Below are positions 16,510 through 26,401 of a stretch of DNA of 56,044 bases, one piece after another. Position numbers and translations under genes: made by a program. The notes under the pieces are model-generated. The model did not search any database and was not told the origin of the DNA. It worked only from the letters and a program-made list of their open reading frames with translations. This stretch comes from Bacillota bacterium (GTDB lineage Bacteria > Bacillota > Bacilli > Alicyclobacillales > SLC66), in the NCBI GenBank assembly GCA_021805735.1, contig JAJZEE010000008.1, positions 1 through 56,044 of the forward strand, read 5' to 3'. Numbering within the stretch: the first letter of the stretch is position 1; every line of letters begins with the position of its first letter.

Positions 16510-17763
16510 CTACACTGAGGGACGCCACAGTCCGTTTCTGCGTTCCTGCCGCAATCGCGCCGCAGGATCGACACTCGGCGCCGTTTCAGGGAGGTCCGTG
16601 TTGGACGAACGTCGCTCCCGGCGAAATGGCGCAGGATCGTCATCCCCCTCATCACTGGGCATTGAGAACGAGCGCCCTGCCGTTTGTGCGAACGATGAGG
16701 GCAGGACCAATGCATCAGCGCCCATGTCACCATCGTCCAATAGGGGCAGCACGTCGCCAAACGCCGATTCATAGAACTGTACCCGAGCCTGATCCCATTC
16801 ACACGCTTCTTCAAAGGCATCCACAAAATCTTCTTCATCCCAGTCCCGCCGCTGTTCATAATAATATTCAAGAATGCGAAGCACGCCCGCAGGATACGCG
16901 AACAAAACTGCCAGAACGACCCGCTCCGCGTCAAACAATGGGCGTTCCTGCTGATAGGCGGCCAAAGCCTTTTCACTCACGTTGCGGTCCCAATCAAATC
17001 TGGCGGCGTATCGCTGTACATAACTCGCCAGATCGAGGACCTGCGGCGCCTCGTAGACATGGCTATGGTCCAGCACGTACACGCCTTCTCTTGCATGCAG
17101 CAGATTTTGCCGGACCACGTTGCCGTGACACAGTTCTCCCCGTTCCCAGGCCCGTTCGCACAGCGTACGATAGTTTGCCAGCGGCAAATACGCCAATGCT
17201 CGCGCGATCTGCCTGTCGATATCCTCGCGTTGCACCAGAAACAATTCATCGAGTTCAGTCGCCTGCGGACGATCCAAAGCACATTCGCGATAACTGTTCA
17301 ACTTCACCCTGGCTAACCCCCACCAATAAGCCAGGTCGGCTCGCAAGGGTTGCGCGAAAAGTCCCGGTTCCGCCGCCGCGTGCCTATGCCATGCGCCAAG
17401 AGCGCGCGCCGCCTCCACGAACTCGGCCTCATCGCCCAACTGCACCGCCCGTCCGGAAATCCGCGGCAGAACACAAACATCACCCGTTTCGCAGCGGACG
17501 TACGGATCGCCGTATTTGTTTGGCAGCATTCGGGGCACTCGCACACCCTGCCTGGCCAACCGTTCCGTCAGTTGGTGTACGGCGGCGAAATCCGGATACC
17601 CTTCGCGCATCCGTTTGATGTATACAGTTGCGCCATCCGCTGTAACGCGAATCGCATTACCCAACTGTTCGATACGCCGCGGCCTCAGCTCGTACTCATT
17701 CAGAAGCTCCGGCTCTATGCCCACAAGGTGACAGAGTTCCTGCCAGTTCGGCTCCGCTTCCAA
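16510..17763 (-). CDS. ysxE: CotS/YsxE-family spore protein (aminoglycoside phosphotransferase fold)
   Basis: 417 aa, longer than the usual 330-350. Kinase/APH-like fold: N-lobe with V-Y-I-K-R-M (candidate ATP Lys), C-lobe H-G-N-V-V-R-Q-N-L-L in place of the catalytic H-G-D-x-x-x-x-N, and V-L-D-H-S-H in place of the metal-binding D-F-D. Loss of the catalytic Asp (HGN) suggests weak or no kinase activity. The extra 70-residue tail is Asp/Ser/Arg-rich and probably disordered. TTG start with GGGAG nine nt upstream. Family members are spore coat proteins; order with spoVID and valS matches B. subtilis ysxE. Confidence 0.78.
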   Translation of the reverse strand: MEAEPNWQELCHLVGIEPELLNEYELRPRRIEQLGNAIRVTADGATVYIKRMREGYPDFAAVHQLTERLARQGVRVPRMLPNKYGDPYVRCETGDVCVLPRISGRAVQLGDEAEFVEAARALGAWHRHAAAEPGLFAQPLRADLAYWWGLARVKLNSYRECALDRPQATELDELFLVQREDIDRQIARALAYLPLANYRTLCERAWERGELCHGNVVRQNLLHAREGVYVLDHSHVYEAPQVLDLASYVQRYAARFDWDRNVSEKALAAYQQERPLFDAERVVLAVLFAYPAGVLRILEYYYEQRRDWDEEDFVDAFEEACEWDQARVQFYESAFGDVLPLLDDGDMGADALVLPSSFAQTAGRSFSMPSDEGDDDPAPFRRERRSSNTDLPETAPSVDPAARLRQERRNGLWRPSV

Positions 17764-17769
17764 GTCACA

Positions 17770-18762
17770 TCACTCCCGCCCGGCCCCGCCGTCAAGCGTC
17801 AACGCTTCGTAGAGCGCAGCACTCCAGCCAGGATGCTCCTTTTGCCGACTGCGCTGATATTCCCCGACAAGTCCTGACACGGCGAAAGGAAACGCGGCGT
17901 AAGCCATGGCGCGACGATTCCTGTCCTCCGACGGGCCCATCCGTTCCCCATAGACAGAGAGCGCCTCCGGGATCCAATCATTCATCCCTTTTACATACAG
18001 TTCGCGACAGAACGTGTACAGATCCCACTCTGAATCCGCGCGTCTGAGATCGCCAAAATCAAGAGTCGCGACACGGTTCCACCGCGTCCAGGCGAGCCTG
18101 TCTAACCCGTACGCCCCGAAGGACAGTGAGTGGTTCGACTGACCAGAACGTTCCCGAGCGTCGAGTCCCGCCGAGTCCATCAGCGACTGTGCCAGATACG
18201 CCTTGTGCTGAACTTTGTCGATATTGGCGCACAGCAGATCCGAAAACGGCGACGACGCGTTGCGGCACAGAACCCGCCCGTCATCCAGAGAAGCGAGAGC
18301 GCTGCCTATCATCTCGCTGACGCGCGCTCCCGGTTCAGGAAAGAGGTGCTGGCAAGTTACCTCAGACAGAGCCGCGTGCAAGCATCCAAGATTGTCAGCC
18401 GCGGCCGCCACATCGTCTCTGGTCCGGGACAACGCGGCGTTTTTCATGTCATCGCTCACGGTGCACACGTAGCCTCGCTCAAGCACATGAGCATCGCCGT
18501 ATATGGTGCGGATATGCCGCGGCGTCCTGCGAAATCGCGCCGCCGCGAGTTCGTCGAGCAGTTGGCCCCGTGCGGCCACCAGACGCGCGTCGCGGTCCAA
18601 CCGTAAGATCTTGGCCCCAGCGCTCGTGTTCAGGGCGCAAGACTGTGCATTGAGCCATTTCCAGTCGTACACCCGAAACGCGTAATTTGTCATCACGCCA
18701 TGGAGAATGCTGTCCTGCGCCAATCGCTCCCCTCCCACTTCATAAAGCGCCTGTACGTGCAT
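17770..18762 (-). CDS. Second CotS/YsxE-like protein, degenerate kinase fold
   Basis: 330 aa. Shares the APH-like layout with the gene downstream: A-K-I-L-R-L-D as N-lobe Lys strand, N-H-S-L-S-F-G-A-Y where H-G-D would be, and V-A-T-L-D-F-G-D-L as the metal loop, then W-D-L-Y-T-F. The D-F-G/D loop is kept but the catalytic HGD is not obvious. It lies 14 bp from spoVID and 6 bp before the next YsxE-like gene, so the three are probably one sporulation operon. A structural spore role is more likely than catalysis (inference). Start could also be the TTG at 18765. Confidence 0.7.
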   Translation of the reverse strand: MHVQALYEVGGERLAQDSILHGVMTNYAFRVYDWKWLNAQSCALNTSAGAKILRLDRDARLVAARGQLLDELAAARFRRTPRHIRTIYGDAHVLERGYVCTVSDDMKNAALSRTRDDVAAAADNLGCLHAALSEVTCQHLFPEPGARVSEMIGSALASLDDGRVLCRNASSPFSDLLCANIDKVQHKAYLAQSLMDSAGLDARERSGQSNHSLSFGAYGLDRLAWTRWNRVATLDFGDLRRADSEWDLYTFCRELYVKGMNDWIPEALSVYGERMGPSEDRNRRAMAYAAFPFAVSGLVGEYQRSRQKEHPGWSAALYEALTLDGGAGRE

Positions 18763-18776
18763 CAACTGGCCGCATT

Positions 18777-20483
18777 TCAGGAATGCATAACAGGGATATA
18801 GAGCAAAGAGCCTTCGATGGAAGCATCCATAGTCATTTCGTTCGCCCGCAACAGTTCCGCGACGCTAACGTTGTAGTAATTGGCGATGTCTTCAACTGTC
18901 TCCGTAACCTGTACGATGCGAAATTTCATCGTAAATGACGTTTCCCCAGTCGGCACGTTCATGGTCTTCCAAAACCACTCCGCGGCGGTCAACGCAACCG
19001 CTTCCTCGGGAACGGCGGCATACGACATCTGCATGGCCGCTGGATCAACAGTTTCGACGACCTCCTGATGAGTCTGTACGGACGCATGCGCCGCAATCTC
19101 GCTGGCGTCCCTATGGGTGTCCTCGACCTCTGCGGGAGGTGCTGACCGTTCGACTTCCGGCGGGATCGGTGTCGTCGATTGCGGATCGGGCGACTCCGCG
19201 CGCAGCGGATCTCCGGAAAAAGGCATCGCTGGGATCATGTCATCCATCCATTCGGCGCGCGGAGACGCGCCGGCGTCGGTATGTAATGATCCGTCGGCCA
19301 ATCCCTGCACGCTCGACCCTGGCGTGTCCGGCGTGTCCGGCGTGTTTGGCCCGCCTGGCGATTCTGCTCCGTCCAGCTGAGTGTGTTCGAAATGATAGGA
19401 CAGGTGGGGGCTTTCGTCACCTGATCCATCGCCGTCCGCAAATGTCCTTGCAGCGCTGAATTCAGGAGCGGCTTCTGGACGAGGCGGCTGTCCCGTCCGA
19501 AACGGGTGGAAACCGGATCCGGAGCGGTGTTCCGCTGCCTCTTTCGTTGCCTCTTTCGTTGCCTCTTTCGTTGCCTCTTTCGCGTTTTCGGCATCGGCAG
19601 GCGCGATTGTCTCGAAGGGAGTATGGTTGACTCCGTGCAGAGCCCGGTCTGCCCCTTGCAACTGTTGCTTCCATCCGGACTCGGACAGGGAACTCTCGAC
19701 ATCGTCAGCGTCCTCAGATGTCGCGTCGCGAGTGGACCCCGCCTCAAGGGCAGGTCGCTCCGTGTCCTGGTGATCCGAAAAGTGGCCAGTGGGCGCAAAC
19801 GTATCCCATGCAGGCGGCGTTGACGGTTCCGTCACGGAAAACGGAGCCAGTAGATCGCTGTAGTCAAATGGTTGCGATCCACCCTTATGATTCGGCTGTC
19901 CATCGTTAGATTGCGCCTCTGTAGATTGTTCGTCTGCTGGCTGTCCGTAGGCCGCAAAGGGGGATACTGGGGCGCCTGTCAACCCGTTCGGGAAGGCTGG
20001 AACCACCTCCTCCTGAGCGCCGCAATGCGCCGCATAGCCCCCATTTTGAGGCAATCCCTCCACCCGCAACACCGCGCGAATATGCAACCAGCCCGGTCCA
20101 AGCACGTCCACGGTCGCTTCGGGCACCTGCACCTGAACGCTGAACAGTCCAGCGGACTGCGCCGCCACCGGAACCGACAGATCAAATGGCATTCGGTGTT
20201 GCAGATGTTCGACATCCGCTCGCGGCGTTCCATCCGGCGGAGATCCCTGCTGATTGGCCTCCGGAGGCTGCGCGCTGGCATCCAGATAAGCCGTAAACAA
20301 AATATTTCCTTCCAGATAGAGATCGCTTCCGCGCCGTTCAAACGTGGTCACTTCCGTGTGCGCCGCAAACTCATCCACCTGTTCATTGCCACGAACTACG
20401 TCGATAAACACCTGCTGATCAATAAATAGCTCAATGGCCTGCTGATTGTCTCGATCTGTCAAAGCAATCCCTCCTACCGCCAT
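18777..20483 (-). CDS. spoVID: Stage VI sporulation protein D (spore coat morphogenesis, LysM)
   Basis: 568 aa. N-terminal beta-rich domain (about 1-180), a long acidic, Pro/Ser/Thr-rich middle that looks disordered, and a C-terminal LysM domain (about last 50 residues: F-R-I-V-Q-V ... V-E-D-I-A-N-Y-Y-N-V ... L-L-Y-I-P). SpoVID directs coat encasement around the forespore. The middle contains a fourfold K-E-A-T repeat encoded by a 12-bp unit (19535-19582) and a T-P-D repeat (about 19322-19350). ATG 20483 has GGGAG; a TTG at 20462 behind AGGAGGG is an equally good start. Position next to hemL and ysxE supports the call. Confidence 0.88.
   Translation of the reverse strand: MAVGGIALTDRDNQQAIELFIDQQVFIDVVRGNEQVDEFAAHTEVTTFERRGSDLYLEGNILFTAYLDASAQPPEANQQGSPPDGTPRADVEHLQHRMPFDLSVPVAAQSAGLFSVQVQVPEATVDVLGPGWLHIRAVLRVEGLPQNGGYAAHCGAQEEVVPAFPNGLTGAPVSPFAAYGQPADEQSTEAQSNDGQPNHKGGSQPFDYSDLLAPFSVTEPSTPPAWDTFAPTGHFSDHQDTERPALEAGSTRDATSEDADDVESSLSESGWKQQLQGADRALHGVNHTPFETIAPADAENAKEATKEATKEATKEAAEHRSGSGFHPFRTGQPPRPEAAPEFSAARTFADGDGSGDESPHLSYHFEHTQLDGAESPGGPNTPDTPDTPGSSVQGLADGSLHTDAGASPRAEWMDDMIPAMPFSGDPLRAESPDPQSTTPIPPEVERSAPPAEVEDTHRDASEIAAHASVQTHQEVVETVDPAAMQMSYAAVPEEAVALTAAEWFWKTMNVPTGETSFTMKFRIVQVTETVEDIANYYNVSVAELLRANEMTMDASIEGSLLYIPVMHS
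19535..19582 (-). repeat. In-frame 12-bp microsatellite in spoVID
   Basis: Four tandem copies of a 12-bp unit (plus-strand TTGCCTCTTTCG, first copy with one change) encode repeated K-E-A-T. A second 9-bp repeat at about 19322-19350 encodes T-P-D. Both lie in the low-complexity middle of the protein and keep frame. Confidence 0.85.
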
Positions 20484-20497
20484 ATGCTTCTCCCACA

Positions 20498-20513
20498 CCA
20501 TACGTCAGTATGG
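20498..20513. promoter_or_regulatory. Palindrome just upstream of spoVID
   Basis: CCATAC-GTCA-GTATGG, a perfect 6-bp-arm palindrome 15 bp before the spoVID ATG. It could be an operator or an mRNA hairpin near the SD. No clear sigma-E promoter was found nearby. Confidence 0.4.
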
Positions 20514-20618
20514 GCCCACTTATGACTGGGGGTCTCTCACTCTCAGCGTGGCATATTGTTGCAAATGGACAGAACGATGCCATAAGGGGGTCGAAACAGT
20601 CTTGAGGCCGCGCCGTGC

Positions 20619-22157
20619 TCAGGCGGGCGTGGAGGAAGTGCGCGCCGCGTCACCCTGTCTTTCAGCTTCCGTGGGAACGCCTGTTGGCATCAGGAGTCCG
20701 AGCGCCAAACCAATTGCCGCCGTTGCAACTACCCACCAAAACGCGTGATCGATCCCTGCAGCCAATGTGTGGGTCAACGCCCGCAACTGCGCAGCCCCGA
20801 GCCGGGCCCGCTGCGCCGGGTCAAGCAGCACATTAGTGACATCCAGTGTCTGCCCGAACTTTTGCGTATTGCCGAGTACTCTGTGCAGACTAGCGAGGCG
20901 GTTCACAATGACGCCGTTCATCACGCTGCCCAGGATGGCAACCCACAGCGTACTGCCCAGTGTACGGGCAAACATATTCGCGCCAGTCGAAACGCCGCGC
21001 TGTGCATAGGATACGACCGTTTGCACGGCGAGCAGCGATGTTGTCGTCGCGCCCCCCAGGCCAAAACCAAAAATCGTCGTAACTCCTGCCAACGCCCAGG
21101 GGTTGACGCCTGGCTTCAGCAAGAGGGCAAACAGAAGTGTGGCCGCAAGTGTAATAAAGAGGCTTACCAGACCGGTAAACCGATAGCCGCGACGAATGAT
21201 GACCGGACCGGACAGAGTAGCGGCGACAGGCCACCCGATGGACAGCGTGGCAATGATCAGGCCCGCTGCAATCGAACTGGCGCCAAGGACACCCTGAGCG
21301 AACGTGGGCGTAAACGAAGTTATGCCATACGTGATGCCTCCCGCGACAAGAGCGATCAGATTGGCTGCCGCGATGCTTCGCCGCCTCATCAGATCAAGGG
21401 GAAGAATCGGTTCTTTCGCGCGTGACTCGCGCCAGATGAACAGCGCCGCAAATACCGCGAACCCCCCAAACGACAGGTAACTTTGCGGGGAACTCCAGGC
21501 CCAGACCACGCCGCCCTGCACCAATGCGAGGATGAGCGATGACGTTCCGATCACCAGAGTGAGAGATCCCAACCAATCGATCGAGTGTTTCTTTTTCGTC
21601 AATGTCTCCTGATGGAACACCCACACGCCCATCAGGGCAAGCAATCCTATAGGTATGTTTATCTAAAAAATCCACGCCCATCCTATCGTCTGCACAATCA
21701 ATCCGCCCAGCGTCGGACCCGCCACGGAAGCGAGCGCCCAGGCGCTGCTGATATACCCCTGCACTTTAGCCCGCTCCTGCAGACTATAGATATCGCCGAC
21801 AATTGTTGACGCAACCGGTAACACGGCTCCAGCGCCGATTCCCTGAATGACGCGCGCAAGGATGAGAAAGACCATTGACTTCGACGCGCCGCACAAAAAA
21901 CTGCCTGCCAGAAATATAATGACGCCGATGGCAAACACCCGTTTGCGACCGATCACGTCCGATAGTCGCCCATAAATCGGAATCGTCGCGACCTGCGCCA
22001 GGAGAAACAGCGAAAATACCCAAGCAAAGAGCGCGAAGCCCCCGAGGTCGCCGATAATCGTCGGCATCGCGGTAGCTACAATCGTGCCCTCCATGGCCGA
22101 CAGAAACATCGCGATCAGCAGGGAACCAAGCACCAGATTGCGACGCCTCGGATCCAC
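20619..22157 (-). pseudogene. MFS multidrug efflux (DHA2/EmrB type) gene with in-frame amber stop
   Basis: About 512 codons in one continuous frame, broken by one TAG at 21663-21665. The upstream part (about 165 aa) has TM1-5 with the MFS A motif G-R-L-S-D-V-I-G-R-K-R and motif C-like G-x-x-x-G-P-x-L-G-G. It ends in W-A-W-I-F-[stop], and the same frame resumes I-N-I-P-I-G, the conserved W-I-F-x-I-N-I-P of DHA2 transporters. Only one codon is altered (probably Tyr TAT/TAC). The downstream part has TM6-14. Start is GTG 22157 (GGGGG ten nt upstream). Recent inactivation, a sequencing error or readthrough are all possible. It interrupts the hemL-spoVID order of Bacillus. Confidence 0.85.
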
Positions 22158-22272
22158 TTCCCACATTCCCCCTCTTGTCGCCCTATCCTTGTTGGTTCAC
22201 CTTCAACAGCCAGACCGCATTGCGGCAGTATACGCAATTCCGTTCAGCGTCGGTCATTCTTGGGATGGTCAA

Positions 22273-23574
22273 CTACTGAGTTTGCATCTCTGCGATCACA
22301 CTATGCATAGCCTCCACCGTATCAGCAAGATGCCGGTCAGAGTGAACTGTTGATACGAATCCGGCCTCGAGCTGAGAAGGAGCCAGGTAGACGCCGCGTT
22401 CCATCATACCGTGAAAATAAGCGCGGTAACGCGAAGCATCGGCGAGTTTCGCGGACTCATAATCGATCACAGGATGTTCCGCGAAAAAAACGCCAAACAT
22501 ACTGCCGACCGCGGCTGCCTGTACAGGAATCCCGACGCGCTGCCCGGCTTCCAGAAACGCGTTCGCAAGCGTCTTTGCGACATGTGTCAGACGGTCATAC
22601 GTACCCTCGCGCTGCAACAGCCGGATCGTGGCCAGACCGGCCGCCATCGCGAGCGGGTTTCCCGACAGGGTGCCAGCCTGATAGACGGGACCAAGCGGCG
22701 CCACCATAGCCATAATATCCCCGCGCCCCCCGTAAGCCCCTACAGGCAGCCCTCCGCCGATCACCTTGCCAAGCGTGGTCAAATCCGGCGTGATGCCGTA
22801 CAATTCCTGTGCGCCGCCGTAACTCACGCGAAACCCGGTCATCACTTCGTCAAAGATGAGCAGGGCGTCATACGCCCGCGTGATGTCGCGCACTGCCTGC
22901 AAAAATCCACCCTGGGGCAGAACCAGCCCCATATTGCCCGCGACGGGTTCAACAATCACTGCGGCAATCTGTTCCCCATACCGCTCAAACACGAGTCGGA
23001 GACTGTCAATATCGTTGTAGGGGACCGTCAACGTCAGTTCCGCCACGGCTTCCGGCACACCCGGCGAGTCCGGAAGACTCAGCGTCGCCACGCCGGATCC
23101 CGCGCGAATGAGCAGGCTGTCCGCGTGACCGTGATAACAACCGGCAAATTTGACGATTCTGGAACGGCCGGTAAATCCACGGGCCAGGCGCAACGCACTC
23201 ATAGTCGCTTCAGTGCCTGAATTGACCATTCTGACGAGTTCGATGGACGGATACGCCCGCTTGATCTCTTCCGCCAATTCTGTTTCAAGCTCTGTGGGAG
23301 CCCCGAAACTGGTGCCCAGCACCGCCTGTTTCGTCAGCGCCTCCACGACGTCGGGGTGCGCATGGCCGGCGATGAGCGGACCCCAGGAAAGAAGATAATC
23401 GATGTAATGGCGTCCGTCGATGTCAGTCAGTACGGCGCCCTGACCGCTGCGGATGAAACGCGGCGCGCCGCCCACCGCCCGAAACGCCCGAACCGGGCTG
23501 TTGACTCCGCCAGGAATCGCCTGTCTGGCGCGCAGGAACGCCTGCTCTGAAGACCTGTCCGCACTGTCGCTCAT
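22273..23574 (-). CDS. hemL: Glutamate-1-semialdehyde 2,1-aminomutase
   Basis: 433 aa PLP enzyme forming 5-aminolevulinate. Motifs: [42 protein letters not shown] and the PLP Lys in [20 protein letters not shown] with GGGAGGG nine nt upstream. Last gene of the haem operon hemA-X-C-D-B-L. Confidence 0.97.
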   Translation of the reverse strand: MSDSADRSSEQAFLRARQAIPGGVNSPVRAFRAVGGAPRFIRSGQGAVLTDIDGRHYIDYLLSWGPLIAGHAHPDVVEALTKQAVLGTSFGAPTELETELAEEIKRAYPSIELVRMVNSGTEATMSALRLARGFTGRSRIVKFAGCYHGHADSLLIRAGSGVATLSLPDSPGVPEAVAELTLTVPYNDIDSLRLVFERYGEQIAAVIVEPVAGNMGLVLPQGGFLQAVRDITRAYDALLIFDEVMTGFRVSYGGAQELYGITPDLTTLGKVIGGGLPVGAYGGRGDIMAMVAPLGPVYQAGTLSGNPLAMAAGLATIRLLQREGTYDRLTHVAKTLANAFLEAGQRVGIPVQAAAVGSMFGVFFAEHPVIDYESAKLADASRYRAYFHGMMERGVYLAPSQLEAGFVSTVHSDRHLADTVEAMHSVIAEMQTQ

Positions 23575-23597
23575 GTGGTTGCCCTCCCTGTGTGCAT

Positions 23598-24575
23598 TTA
23601 CACCGATTCGCGCAAATAACGCGCGGCATCTTTCGCAAAATACGTAATGAGCACGTCCGCGCCCGCCCGCTTCAAACCCGTGAGAAGCTCCATCACAATC
23701 GCCCGTTCATCGATCCAGCCCCGCTCTGCAGCCGCTTTGACCATGGCGTATTCACCGCTGACGTTGTAGGCGGCCAGGGGCAGGTCAAATTCCTCTCTGA
23801 TGGCCCGAATGACGTCCATGTAGGCAAGGGCCGGTTTGACCATCAATAGATCCGCGCCTTCAGACACGTCCGACCGGGCTTCGCGCAGCGCTTCCCGCAC
23901 GTTGGCGGGATCCATCTGATAAGTCCGCCTGTCGCCGAACGCGGGCGCCGAATGCGCAGCCTCTCGAAATGGACCATAAAAAGCTGACGCATATTTGACC
24001 GCATAGGACAGAATGGGAGTTTGCACGTATCCCGCGCCGTCAAGCACCGATCGGATGGCGGCAATGCGGCCGTCCATCATGTCGGAGGGCGCCACCATAT
24101 CCGCCCCGGCCTGTACGTGGGACAACGCTGTGGCGGCAATCAGTTCCAGACTCTCATCATTGACGATCTGGTCGCCCCGAACGATGCCGCAGTGTCCTGC
24201 GGGGTTGTATTGACACAGACAAACGTCCGTCGAGACCAACATATGCGGGTTTTCGGCCTTTACGACCCGGACAGCCTGCTGCACGATCCCCTCCTTGGCG
24301 TACGCCTCTGAACTCCTCTCGTCTTTCACTGCCGGGATGCCAAAAATCATCATGGCCGGAATACCGAGTTCACTGAGCGTATGCGTCTCGCGGCGCAGCT
24401 CGTCCAGACTCAGATGGTCAACTCCTGGCATGGAGAGAACGGGATGCCTGCCCTGTTCATGCGTGACAAACAGCGGATAGATAAAATCCGTAACCCGAAC
24501 GTGTGACTCGCGCACCATGTCGCGTAGCCCGGCATGGCCGCGCAGGCGACGATGGCGGTCAAAGGACGGCGCCAT
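23598..24575 (-). CDS. hemB: Delta-aminolevulinic acid dehydratase (porphobilinogen synthase)
   Basis: 325 aa from ATG 24575 (GAGGGGGAT upstream); the longer frame overlaps hemD. Condenses two 5-aminolevulinates to porphobilinogen. Zinc-type cysteine cluster D-V-C-L-C-x-Y-x-x-x-G-H-C-G; both Schiff-base lysines in [12 protein letters not shown] and [13 protein letters not shown] near the N-terminus is typical. Complete and canonical. Confidence 0.97.
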   Translation of the reverse strand: MAPSFDRHRRLRGHAGLRDMVRESHVRVTDFIYPLFVTHEQGRHPVLSMPGVDHLSLDELRRETHTLSELGIPAMMIFGIPAVKDERSSEAYAKEGIVQQAVRVVKAENPHMLVSTDVCLCQYNPAGHCGIVRGDQIVNDESLELIAATALSHVQAGADMVAPSDMMDGRIAAIRSVLDGAGYVQTPILSYAVKYASAFYGPFREAAHSAPAFGDRRTYQMDPANVREALREARSDVSEGADLLMVKPALAYMDVIRAIREEFDLPLAAYNVSGEYAMVKAAAERGWIDERAIVMELLTGLKRAGADVLITYFAKDAARYLRESV

Positions 24576-24588
24576 ATGTGTATCCCCC

Positions 24589-25368
24589 TCAAAGATTGTG
24601 ATCCAGTTTGTGAGCGCGAATATGCTGCCGCAGCGCGGCGACCAGATCATCGGTGGTCGCCGCCGCGGCCGTTACATCTGTACGGATGGCATGCTGCAAA
24701 AGCACGGCGGTTGTCTTTGGTCCGATCGACGCGACGAGCACTCCCGCAGGCAATGAAGCGCCTCCGAGCGTCTCGGCAAACGCGGTGACCGCAGAACCGC
24801 TCGCGAAGGTCAGGACATCAACTCGCCCTGCCTGCGCGTCCGCAACGAGGCGCCGCGCCTCCTCAGGCGCCCCTGTCGTACGATATCCGACTACCTCGAC
24901 GACATCGCAGTCAAGTTCTCGGAGCGCCCGAACCAGTTGTTTATCCGCCAGATTCCCCCGGACAAGCAGTATGCGTCGTTTCGCCAGCCCGGTGTCCAGC
25001 ACAATCTGCGCCAATTGGTCTGACGCGAACGAGCGCGGCGTGGCAAGCACGGTGATCCCGGCAGCTTTTGCGGCGGCAGCCGTTTGGCTGCCCACGCAGA
25101 TTGCGGGTGGACACAGTTCCCCCGTACCCGTACCCGCCGCGCGGCCCGCAAGATAGGCCCGTACACCGTTGGCGCTCGTGAACACCAGGGCGTCAACATC
25201 CTGCGCTGCGGCGCGGCGCAGCGCGTCCCCATCTGTCGGCGCGGCGATCTCGATCAGGGGGTAAAGGAGCGCGGCGCCTCCGTGAGACTCGATCAGCCTC
25301 ACAAGGTCCCGGGACTGTTCGCGCGGACGTGTCACGGCCACCGCAACCCCGCAGAGATCCACCGACAC
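24589..25368 (-). CDS. hemD: Uroporphyrinogen-III synthase
   Basis: 259 aa. Two-lobed enzyme closing hydroxymethylbilane to uroporphyrinogen III. Poorly conserved family; recognisable parts are V-A-V-T-R-P near the start, D-A-L-V-F-T-S-A-N-G-V, the inter-lobe I-L-L-V-R-G, Y-R-T (conserved Tyr), D-V-L-T-F-A-S-G-S-A-V and S-I-G-P-K-T-T. GTG 25368 lies 5 nt from the hemC stop with GGGGTGA upstream. Confidence 0.93.
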   Translation of the reverse strand: MSVDLCGVAVAVTRPREQSRDLVRLIESHGGAALLYPLIEIAAPTDGDALRRAAAQDVDALVFTSANGVRAYLAGRAAGTGTGELCPPAICVGSQTAAAAKAAGITVLATPRSFASDQLAQIVLDTGLAKRRILLVRGNLADKQLVRALRELDCDVVEVVGYRTTGAPEEARRLVADAQAGRVDVLTFASGSAVTAFAETLGGASLPAGVLVASIGPKTTAVLLQHAIRTDVTAAAATTDDLVAALRQHIRAHKLDHNL

Positions 25369-25372
25369 GCAA

Positions 25373-26389
25373 TCACCCCATTTGACCTGTCCGCAGCCCC
25401 TTCAAAATGGCGCGGCCGCCCTGTTCCAACAACTGCTCGCCCAATTCCCGACCGAGCACGGCGGCGTCCGGGCCGCGCGCGGCGGCGCGTACGATGTGAC
25501 GTCCATCCGGTGAACCGATCAGTCCGGAGAGAGAGAGACTCGCTTCATCCACGTTCTCTCGCACCAAGACTCCTTTAGTTCCCGCAATATCAACGCCGCC
25601 GCCATAGGCCGCTACGGGCGCCTGGCAGTTCCCCCCCACGGTCGCCAAAAATGCGCGTTCCGCTTCGATTTGCCATGCGGAAGCAGGGTCGTGAAGAGTC
25701 CGCAATACAGCCAACAGATCCTCATCGGCCATCCGCGCTTCCAGCGCCAGCGCCCCTTGCCCCACAGCGGGCAGCATTTCCGTCAGGGCCAGCGGCAGCG
25801 CGGTGAGAACAGGTCCCTCTTGCGGCTGCCAGCCGTCTTCAGTCCACCCCCCGCCCTCATTCCACCAACCCATACGCCGCATGCCGGCTGCCGCCAGAAC
25901 GATCGCATCCAGACTATCCAGTTTCTTGAGTCGGGAATCAATGTTTCCGCGCACCGCCGTGATCTGCAGGTCAGGTCGCGCAAACAGCAATTGCGCGGCG
26001 CGGCGCAATGAACTTGTGCCAACCACCGCGCCCTGCGGTAAAGTCGCCAGAGTATGCCCGTCGCGGCTAAGGAGAAGATCGCGCGGATCCTCCCTCAGCG
26101 GCACCGCGGCAATGGTCAGACCCGGAGCCAGCAGGGCCGGCAAATCCTTCATGCTGTGAACGGCAAAATCAATGTCCCCGCGCAAGAGAGCATCTTCAAT
26201 CTCCGATATGAAGAGCCCCTTTCCCCCAACCTGAGACAACGGAACATCCACGATGCGATCGCCTTTCGTCACAATCTCCCGCGTGTGCACACGCAAGTCC
26301 GGGTACCTGGCCAACAGGGCTCCCACAACTTGCGCCGTTTGTGTTTTTGCCAGCAGACTGCGCCTCGTTCCGACGGTGATAGATCGCAT
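25373..26389 (-). CDS. hemC: Hydroxymethylbilane synthase (porphobilinogen deaminase)
   Basis: 338 aa, longer than the usual 310. Motifs: T-R-R-S-L-L-A-x-x-Q-T, G-G-K-G-L-F, H-S-M-K-D-L-P, G-T-S-S-L-R-R, R-G-N-I-D-S-R-L and the dipyrromethane cofactor Cys in G-G-N-C-Q-A-P. Between A-G-M-R-R-M-G and L-P-A-V-G-Q-G there are about 15 extra residues rich in Trp and Gly, at the domain 1-2 boundary. All catalytic residues are kept, so activity is expected. Confidence 0.96.
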   Translation of the reverse strand: MRSITVGTRRSLLAKTQTAQVVGALLARYPDLRVHTREIVTKGDRIVDVPLSQVGGKGLFISEIEDALLRGDIDFAVHSMKDLPALLAPGLTIAAVPLREDPRDLLLSRDGHTLATLPQGAVVGTSSLRRAAQLLFARPDLQITAVRGNIDSRLKKLDSLDAIVLAAAGMRRMGWWNEGGGWTEDGWQPQEGPVLTALPLALTEMLPAVGQGALALEARMADEDLLAVLRTLHDPASAWQIEAERAFLATVGGNCQAPVAAYGGGVDIAGTKGVLVRENVDEASLSLSGLIGSPDGRHIVRAAARGPDAAVLGRELGEQLLEQGGRAILKGLRTGQMG

Positions 26390-26401
26390 GCCAAATCCTC
26401 C

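Noticed and set aside
16263-17618. 451-codon plus-strand open frame
   Set aside because: It is antisense to the CotS/YsxE gene, Pro/Arg-rich with no motif or SD; an artefact of GC-rich codon use.
19535-19582. Short direct repeats as a CRISPR array
   Set aside because: The 12-bp units have no spacers and encode K-E-A-T in frame within spoVID.
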